Positions 57,078-64,000 of a DNA stretch of 64,000 bases are shown one piece after another (position 1 is the first letter of the stretch; every line of letters begins with the position of its first letter). This DNA is from Hexactinellida sp. DTS-2022. Lineage: Eukaryota > Porifera > Hexactinellida. A program made the translations under genes and the position numbers. The stretch covers positions 496,001 to 560,000 of the forward strand of contig JAPNXP010000016.1 in assembly GCA_028753945.1 (NCBI GenBank), written 5' to 3'. The notes below the pieces were generated by a model. It saw only the letters and a list, made by a program, of their open reading frames with translations. It was not told where the DNA came from and made no database searches.

Positions 57078-57190
57078 AGTACAGTCAGCTGCAGTATTCA
57101 CTAAGATCGATCTTAACTAAGATCGGTCTTAAGACTTAAGATCGACGTTAAGACTTAAGATCGATCTTAAGACTTAATCAACTTAGTAAA
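57078..57190. repeat. TTAAGATCGA palindromic array
   Basis: TTCACTAAGATCGATCTTAAC, then TTAAGACTTAAGATCGACG units repeated, closed by ACTTAGTAAATA. Strongly self-complementary. Style is like the ACTTAGTTT cluster at 20796. Confidence 0.6.
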
Positions 57191-57511
57191 TATATATTGT
57201 CGACTGAATGAACTCTGAGGCGGTTTCCTATTTATGAGACAGTCCGTAACTTATACAACATAATGCTATCATAGATTACACCAAACAATCTATATTTTGC
57301 ACATGCTATTATAAACGAAGATAGGAGGAATATTCTGGGCTAGCCCAGTTTAACCCCTGGGGTACAAACTAGGCTAGGGCTAGTTATACACCGGATATAT
57401 TCTGGTGGGGGTATAATCTGGGATGCTACACAGGGCGATGATCCGCTTTGAATCATGGTTGCGTTAGTTGTGTATCCAGAACACAGCTATTAGATAGGTC
57501 TCATAGTACAC

Positions 57512-57740
57512 CAGTGGCGTAGCCAGACCTTGAGGTAAACCTGGGCACACACATGGGGCACTCACCCATGCGTATCCAGAAGAAAATCTAGGGGAGTCAA
57601 AATTTTATCGCAGCGAGCGTAGCGAGCGATCTAGAGTGGGCTTGGGGGTGTGACCCTAACCCCCCGTAAAATCTTTCATAGAGTTTATGTGAAAAACCAG
57701 GGCATTATTGTTCTTGCTGCTACTAGTCATACAATCATTC

Positions 57741-57773
<33 letters not shown>

Positions 57774-58916
57774 GGGGATACGGCATCCCATACAACAAAG
57801 TATTTTAACTATAATATTATATAATACTAGCGTACAACGCTTGCTCGGTCGCTTCGACACCTCTAATTTCCACAGAGCAACCGCTTCACGGTTGTTCTGT
57901 GGTACTAATCTCAACAACTCTCGTAATTTGTGTGCAGTTATTACAGATACAATAATTACCTTCCATTATTAAGCACAATCTCATACAGGCTCATAGCAAG
58001 GAAATTATTATTGGTGCGGCGAAGTGACGTCGAGTTATTGAATCTCAGTTTGACTCAAAATGGTACCCGAATATTGATGCGGCTTTCTAAAATATTGTTG
58101 CAGTCAAGGCCACACCTGCCGCACCTGCTCCTGCAGGCAAGGCTGGATTCGGTTAACGGTTAGAGATTTTATTAACCAGTTAGCCGGTCTGTTGAATATC
58201 AGCAGAGTTATTGGGAAATTAATGTATAAAGTATTAAATCTTTTTGAATTTTATCAGAATATGTAGTCCAAAATCTATTCTCATCACCACTTATAAATTT
58301 TCTTAGAAAACATTGATTTAAATTTACCTAAAGCACGAAATGTATCAGTTGTTATACTTATGCGGTTATACTATATACAGCTGAGCCTGAGCTGAGTCTT
58401 ATTCTGTAGTATAATCAAAATTTATAAAGGATTTATAGTATTGAGTAGGATGGGCGGTTTACCAGTTAACCGTGGCGAGAAATCGAATTGTAACCGTAGC
58501 CTCATCGGTTAACCAACCCCACCCTTGTGCGAGCCTTTAGCTAATTGTATGATTTCATTCGACAGCAAATCTATAATTAAAATTCAGAATTTATCGGCGG
58601 CGTACGAATACTTTTGGTAGGGTACTGTACATAGTTCGGATAATAGAGGTTGCACACTTTTGAAAAGAAAAGCTCGAGAAAGTATGAGAGTAATTAGATT
58701 TTGAACGAGAGTATTTGGTTTGAACAATAATAGGACAGTAAAGTAACGGTATCCACGAAGAATATGTTTCCTTGTCCTAGATGCGCCTTTGCAGCAGGCC
58801 CTGACTATGTATTTCAGCAGCGTCCCAGGATTGAAATCCTGAGCCGGTCGGGCCCCAAGCCTCAACCGCGCTAACCGGGGCCTGGCCCCGTCTGGCCCCT
58901 CCCTGGCTACGCCACT
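57512..58916. mobile_element. hAT non-autonomous element with (TAG/TTG)TACAC duplication
   Basis: CAGTGGCGTAGCCAGACC to CCTGGCTACGCCACTG. Flanks TAGTACAC and TTGTACAC agree at 7 of 8. The interior includes an (ATA)n microsatellite at 57740-57772, hairpin-like GGTCGCTTCGACACC and AACCGCTTCACGGTT words near 57850, and the CAAGG element at 58138. Confidence 0.75.
58138..58527. mobile_element. CAAGG...CCTTG element (copy 3)
   Basis: CAAGGCTGGATTCGGTTAACG to GGTTAACCAACCCCACCCTTG. Colinear with the copy at 37784 but without the nested hAT, giving the empty site for that insertion. Confidence 0.7.
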
Positions 58917-59666
58917 GTTGTACACCCATTAAATGTCATACTGTTGACAAAGAAATTACTTGAGGAGACACCTTACAATAAATATTCCTACAATTAGTTT
59001 TTAACTTAGTCACTTTAAATTTGTGCCACCTGTGCCACAAGTGGAACATGGTAGGAATATGCAGGCCACTTTTGAAATGTCGACGGCCCCAATTGCCCCA
59101 AACATTTAGCATAACAAGCAATCAACCAAACTTGGAAAATTAATAAGTTAATAAGTCACATAAGATACTAATCACAAAATCGGCCACTTAGATATAAAAA
59201 TTCGCTACTCACAGTACTCAGTATTAAAATTTGTGTAAATTGTATTGATCCTTAATTAATAATGAATTATAATAATAAAATACTATACTATAACGAAGGT
59301 TAGGTTAATTCGTATAAATAAATAATAATTAAATACGTGTATGAATGAAAAGGAAGAGCTTGGATGATCTTAATTAACTGCTTAATAATAGCCTCTAATT
59401 ACCACATCAACGATAAATAGCATATAGTGATTTCAATATCTAATAATAGACACCCATGAGGAATATATTAAAATGGAAACGCGATTGGCCTAGGCGAAAC
59501 GCGTTTGGCGTCTTTTCTCAGGCGAAACGCGTTTGGCCTAGGCGAAACGCGTTTCGCCTGGAAACGCATTTGGCCTGCAACATACACATATACACGCAGG
59601 CTTGTGTTTTAATAGTATAGATTTGATATTGGAGCGATCACAGAGGAAAGGAGGGGCTAAGAGAAA

Positions 59667-59675
59667 TCTATCTTT
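59667..59675 (-). promoter_or_regulatory. snRNA 3' box-like motif
   Basis: Minus-strand AAAGATAGA matches the AAARNNAGA part of the animal snRNA 3' box and begins about 12 nt after the U2 3' end, within the usual 9-19 nt. Confidence 0.5.
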
Positions 59676-59687
59676 TGTAATTGAGAG

Positions 59688-59870
59688 TGGGCCGCAACTG
59701 GAAGTTAGTGCAATACCAGTGCAACCCGTAGAAAGGTTCGAGCAAGCTCAAATAGCCTTTCCGCTTGAAAAAAATATTGTAATAGTTGCCCCCAATAGGG
59801 GGCTATCAGCTATTACACTGATAAGAACAGTATTTTTCACTTGATCTTAGCCAAAAGGCCGAGAAGCGAT
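59688..59870 (-). ncRNA. U2: U2 spliceosomal snRNA (variant or pseudogene)
   Basis: U2 pairs with the intron branch site and with U6. On the minus strand the first 33 nt (ATCGCTTCTCGGCCTTTTGG, CTAAGATCAAGTG) match the animal U2 consensus. Stem IIa (ATCAG/CTGAT) is kept, stem IIb is a changed but paired GCCCCC-TATT-GGGGGC, a U-rich Sm-like site follows (AATATTTTTTTC), the stem III AGCTTGCT loop is kept, and stem IV has CACTGGTATTGCACTAACTT with matching arms. Length is about 183 nt, near the usual 187-191. The odd point is the branch-recognition sequence: the consensus GUAGUA at 33-38 reads GAAAAA here, with one extra base just after. The start is fixed by the conserved AUCGCUUCUC. It lies about 100 bp outside the Ginger family 2 element. 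Confidence 0.85.
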
Positions 59871-61251
59871 ACTGAATATAATTCTACATAGCTTATTAGG
59901 TTGATTCTATGTAGTTATGATATGGTTCTATAATATATTGTGTTAAGTTATGCTCAAGCTAAACTCGTATAAATGCTAGCGATTACAAAGCTAATTATAG
60001 TATTTAGGACACGATCAACAAAAACTATGATCATAGGCGGCAAGTTTGGGATTATGGGGGAGGGGGCGCCTGACTCCCGGACCTGTCTGTTTTTAAATTT
60101 AATTTTTATATGAAAGTGGTCCTTTTGATCGACCAAGGGATGATAGAGGGTGAGAATCAAGTTTGTTTACTCAATATTTCCAGATTTTGTTTCTCAGGAA
60201 ACAAATCTGGAAATATTGAGTAAGTGACTGCCCAAAATACCCCAGGTAGCTCCCCCATCTTTGATTATATTCTCCAAAACTTGACGCCTATGACTAATTT
60301 ACTATGATAATAGGGTCATTCCATGCCAAATAGCCCAATTTAAAAAAAATTCCCCATGTGACCATTCCAGTTTTTGCTGAAATTTCATCAAAACACTTCC
60401 TTATTGAATTAAGTAATTCACTCAGAATATTAGATGATTATGTCTTTACATTTCCAAATTACAGCCCTTCCTAATTTCCCATTCTTTTTCCATATTTTCC
60501 CGACCATCCATTTTCACCATTTTGTGAGTTTCATAGTTTTTTATTACGAGATGACAGGGCGCTCAAATTTGTTATACTGGGTATTTGTAACCCTAGCTTT
60601 TTGAATTTCTCCTCAAAATAAGTGTAACATTCTTCATTTATAAACCATGGATGCCTTAAAAGGCAAATTTACACCAAAAAATAGAATTTTTTCCAATTTT
60701 TACATCCCCATAGCGTTAAAGTTATTCATTCTAATTAACCTAGACTGTGGTTGTGCAATATCTAGGTTGAGGTGTATTACCACAATTAATTTCGGCTTAA
60801 TTCAGTAAAGGGTGCAGATGATGTGGGTGTACAAATTTGAGTGCTCAGGTCAAAAATACAAAATTGCCCATCTTTGGATAAATGGATGACCATGTGGGCA
60901 ATTATCTTTGCATTTGAAACTTGTATCAATGAAACATATGCATTTAATCTATATTTGTACCTAATTTCAAATTTGTGTCTCAACTCCTTCATTGTGTCTG
61001 GGCGTCATCGTTTTGAACAATTTTAGAAATTTTTAATTATTCTCTGTCACAATGTATAACCATAACCTGATCCTCTTATAGTAAACTGATTGTTAAGAAT
61101 AATATACATTTCATAATTGTTAATTCGTACTATATAGCATTCCACAACATTTTATTTACAATGGTCAAACAAACAGATAAATTGATAATTGGACATATAG
61201 TAAACCGAATTTAGTATAATAAATGACATTTAATTCATGTAAAAGTAGGAA
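59871..61251. other. flank of U2 and of the transposase-like gene
   Basis: 60036-60295 carries CATAGGCGGCAAGTTT and AAACTTGACGCCTATG, an inverted pair typical of hAT-like MITEs but without an exact duplication. Inside it, 60166-60225 is a fold-back (AATATTTCCAGATTTGTTT type). At 60313 GGGTCATTCCATGCCAAAT looks like a DNA-transposon end and may be the left end of the element that carries the gene at 61252. A weak U2 upstream motif (CCATATCATAACTAC) lies about 40-55 bp before U2. Confidence 0.4.
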
Positions 61252-63509
61252 CTATTTTTTCGATATAAAAACGCTGATGTTGTTAAAGTCACTTGGAGAT
61301 AATTTGTACTGGCGGCCTAATCGTCCTTGCAGTTCTGGAGAGCTGATTGTACATAGAATATCTTGAAAAGGCACCCAACATTGATCTTGCATGTTTTGAG
61401 GCCAAGACAAAATAGTTTCCTTAGAACGCTTCATGAACTTCACAAACACATCACTATGTTCTTCTGAACGCTCTATAATTATCCCAATGTACCACTCATA
61501 ATCATAAAGACAGGCTATGTACTTGCCTGGCTGATATTCATCAGTATTCTTAATAGGCATGTTTTGAATAGCACCCGACTTAAACTTACTATCCCCTATA
61601 GTAATATTATCTGATAAAATATCTACAGATAATCGCCGCATTTGTATTTGCCATTTTGAGATAGGTACAAAACTATGATGAGACCGTGTACCAGTAATTG
61701 TTTTCGACACTGAATAGCGTAAATTAAGCTGAAATCTACTAGCATTCTTTTGTATATCTCCATCGCTAACAAAGAAAAACTTTATTCCCTCAATATTTTG
61801 ATCAGCCCAAGCAAACATTTGATGGGGGGTTAGAATTTGATCTTTTTCAGCTGCTTGCAGACTTGCCCTGGCAATAAGACGTTTTGTTGTTCCTCCAAGT
61901 CCATCACATGGGCTTTTTCCATGACTTGTGGCAAAGAAATGCCATTCGGCTTGAATAGAATGGTCAATTTGATGGTGGCACAAGTTTGCAAAGTTCTTGT
62001 AATTCTTGTATTGACTTGCAGCCCCATCACTGAAATATATCAACTTCTTACATTCTGGTTTCACTTCTTTCAAGTATTCTATTAATCGTGTAATGAAAGC
62101 ATGAACAGTAGTTGTGTCATGGGCCATACAATCTGAAATAATACACACATTCAAAAACTTTAACTCTTCACTTTCTCGATAATAGACCACAAATGGATGA
62201 AGAGTTGCTTGGCTATTTTCCCAATGGAATCCCTGTACTGCATCTTGGACTAAAAAACTGTAATTCTCAGCGAAGTCTAACAGGATGATGGCACTATCTT
62301 TTGGAATTTTTTCTTTAAGAGATTTCAAGTAATTCGACTGAGACTTTGCAATAAAGTGGTGCTGTCTTAGACTGTCAAACTTATCACATACAACATCCAG
62401 ATACTCAGTTAAGGAAAGCTGCATCTCAACTAGACAAGTTCTTTCAGTGTGGATCCACTGTTTAAAACTAATAGAATCCTCCATTTCCACATCATTCTTA
62501 GAAAGGATATCTGACAAATGTTCTTTAAGGGCCCTCTTTCCAGGGCACTTGTCACATAACTGCATCATACAGGAACGATTATCGAGGTTACATACAAATA
62601 TTGAGAGTAAGTCCTTAAAATTAAGGGGCTGAGAAATTGCAACAATTAGTAGTTTTACATTTTGGTGTTGCTCGCACACACAAACAGAATGCATTCCTCT
62701 GCTGTTTACTGATACGCACCACTTTGGCCGCAATTCACAAAACTTCGAAAATCCAATTTTATCACTGTAGATTTTAAGAAATTCGATATGAAGTTCTTTT
62801 AGATTGACAAGGAGCAAACGTTTCTGCATCTGGAACTTTATACCGTCTATCCTAACTGAAACATATTCTTTCTTGCCTGGACACATACGAGAATAGTCAT
62901 CTGATTGGTAAAATGACACAACCCTTTCAATAACTTCTGAACTTAATGACCTTCCTTTTTTCATTTCTAATTCAGGCAAAATACCTAAAGAGTATTTCAA
63001 CTTTCTAGACTTCTTCACTAAGTATTCAGATACATCAAATTTTTCCATAGTCTTTATTTGACTCCAACTGTCTGGAATTATTGTCAACAATTTTACCTTT
63101 TCATTTTTTGTTACATGCTGACATTTTTCCTTAAGCAAATCCATCAGTATGTCCAAATCTTCACATTTCTCACAGGTTTTCTTTAATTCTGGAGGACTTA
63201 ACGCATCCATAGGCACATTTAACACTTTAGCAACCTTAAACTTAGATGCGAGTCTGATATCTTTGAGTTTTCTTTTCCCATAGCCAAATTTATCTCGTTG
63301 ACTGACAGATATAAATGGAGAGCATCCTAATGCTGAATTAGTTGCAGCCAAGGACTCTGTTGCAGTAATTATTGGTTCAAACTCCTCATCTGATGATTCT
63401 ATCTTTATATCTTCATGATTTAGCATCTTAACACATCCTGGGCACATCTTTTGTCCAGGTTTCAAATTGAGAAGTTTTGCTGTTTGTTCATTGATGGTTC
63501 TGAGAGATT
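61252..63509 (-). CDS. putative DDE-type transposase-like protein, long terminal exon
   Basis: An intact 751-codon exon after an acceptor TTTTGCAG; upstream exon(s) lie beyond about 63700 or outside the window. It starts ESLRTINEQTAKLLNLKPGQ, then CPGCVKML (zinc-binding type). Counting from the Met-like codon at 63465: a CEKCEDLDIL motif near 100, LRPKWC and HSVCVCEQHQNVKL near 245-270, a cysteine cluster near 299-308, LLDFAENYSF (D397), IYFSDGAASQYKN (D480), AEWHFFATSHGKSPCDGLGG (E507, D521), and CLYDYEWYIG near the end. The acidic residues in order suggest an RNase H-fold DDE domain. Similar multi-copy proteins are familiar from cnidarian and mollusc annotations; I cannot name the superfamily with certainty. 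No stops or frameshifts, so it is recent or maintained. Confidence 0.65.
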
Positions 63510-63660
63510 CTGCAAAATTTTAGAAAAATTTGTCAATGTACTAGATTAATTGTATCTCAAACTGTAATAATGTAGGTGCTCTAATTAATGGCAAGTATCG
63601 TTTTATTAGTGGCAGTGAATAGGTTACAAGAAATACTAATATTTAGTATAATATTTATAT

Positions 63661-63762
63661 TGTAGAACCCCGTTAATACTAACACCAACGGACCGTCAAA
63701 ATTTGTTCGCTTAATCCGGACAACACATTAACTGTGTTTGTACTAACGAGGTCCTACCATTG
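63661..63762. mobile_element. pogo-like MITE, family A (copy 6)
   Basis: TGTAGAACCCCGTTAATACTAACACC to TACTAACGAGGTCCTACCATTG. The outer bases are mutated. Confidence 0.5.
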
Positions 63763-63792
63763 TATTATTTATTAATTTTGGATATTTTATAC

Positions 63793-64000
63793 AGTCAGGT
63801 CTGCTTATTATGAACAAAATTTAGCCTGCTTAATATAAAAGTTCTTTTATTTGAACATTTCCTTTCATCCCAGTGAACAATTTACATAAATTTGTATTCA
63901 TTGTATTTAGTTCGCTTATTATGAAGTATCGGTACTAAGAACACATTTTTCGGTCCCTTGAATATTCAAAATAATTGTACCTGAATGTAAATCTATAGTA
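63793..64000. mobile_element. pogo-like element, family J, cut by the window edge
   Basis: Begins CAGTCAGGTCTGCTTATTATG after TA, with GTTCGCTTATTATGAAG words inside. The right end is outside the window. Confidence 0.5.

Larger units (their letters stand above)
54521..59582. mobile_element. Ginger-type element (family 2), non-autonomous, TACA duplication
   Basis: Both ends start TGTTGCAGGCCA and run inward as GCGTTTCCAGGCGAAACGCG, TTTCGCCTAGGCC and repeated AAACGCGTTT words. The paired arms extend about 420 bp (left to 54851 then 56414-56515; right 59160-59582). TACA lies directly outside both ends, a clean 4-bp duplication. No transposase remains. The interior is filled by a TTAA element, two hAT elements and simple repeats. 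It begins 8 bp after the family 1 element. Confidence 0.85.

Noticed and set aside
59730..59745. GGTTCGAG resembling a tRNA B box
   Set aside because: It belongs to stem III of the U2 snRNA; no tRNA cloverleaf fits around it.

Overview
The window reads as nuclear DNA of an animal. It is AT-rich, its genes are sparse and have GT-AG introns, it carries a spliceosomal U2 snRNA gene, and two loci belong to animal gene families: an MGAT5-type N-acetylglucosaminyltransferase and an LGN/AGS3 (GPSM)-like TPR protein. The repeats look most like those of a marine or other aquatic invertebrate: many short palindromic elements, hAT, pogo-like and Ginger-type elements, and minisatellite-cored elements. 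I cannot name the species.

Layout. 0-2.7 kb: small elements, then a two-exon gene for a short helical protein (1683-2634). 3.0-4.2 kb: an eroded non-LTR retrotransposon end on the minus strand. 4.4-7.6 kb: two tentative coding exons and microsatellites. 8.06-10.28 kb (+): an MGAT5-like gene with an extra fucolectin-like domain, broken by an exact 78-bp palindrome and one in-frame stop. 10.45-16.01 kb (-): a complete five-exon TPR gene; its joined exons give an exact multiple of three, about 450 residues with eight TPRs. 16-40 kb: almost only transposable elements, many nested, many with exact target duplications. 40.85-41.25 kb (+): an intact 132-aa gene paralogous to the one at 1.7 kb. 43.2-45.7 kb: a 2.5-kb nested palindrome built from hairpin-headed elements. 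49.3-54.5 kb and 54.5-59.6 kb: two Ginger-type DNA transposons 8 bp apart. The first keeps an integrase-type transposase; the second is gutted and carries nested inserts. 59.69-59.87 kb (-): a U2 snRNA gene or variant. 61.25-63.51 kb (-): a long exon of a second, DDE-like transposase-type protein.

The host genes are few and do not form a pathway. The dominant biology is transposition. Several unrelated-looking MITE families share one pogo/Tigger-like terminal pattern (TA, CAGT, a CTC/CGC block, then CGAAC or CGGAC). Three Ginger-like families share TGTTGCAG ends followed by arrays of small palindromes. A hairpin-headed, minisatellite-cored, CA-tailed element family keeps its stems while its loops vary. 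Most promising for novelty: the MGAT5-lectin fusion, the U2 copy whose branch-point-recognition bases are changed although the surrounding structure is kept, the Ginger terminal-repeat pattern, and the hairpin-array elements. Assignments come from reading the sequence and recalling families; no search was run.
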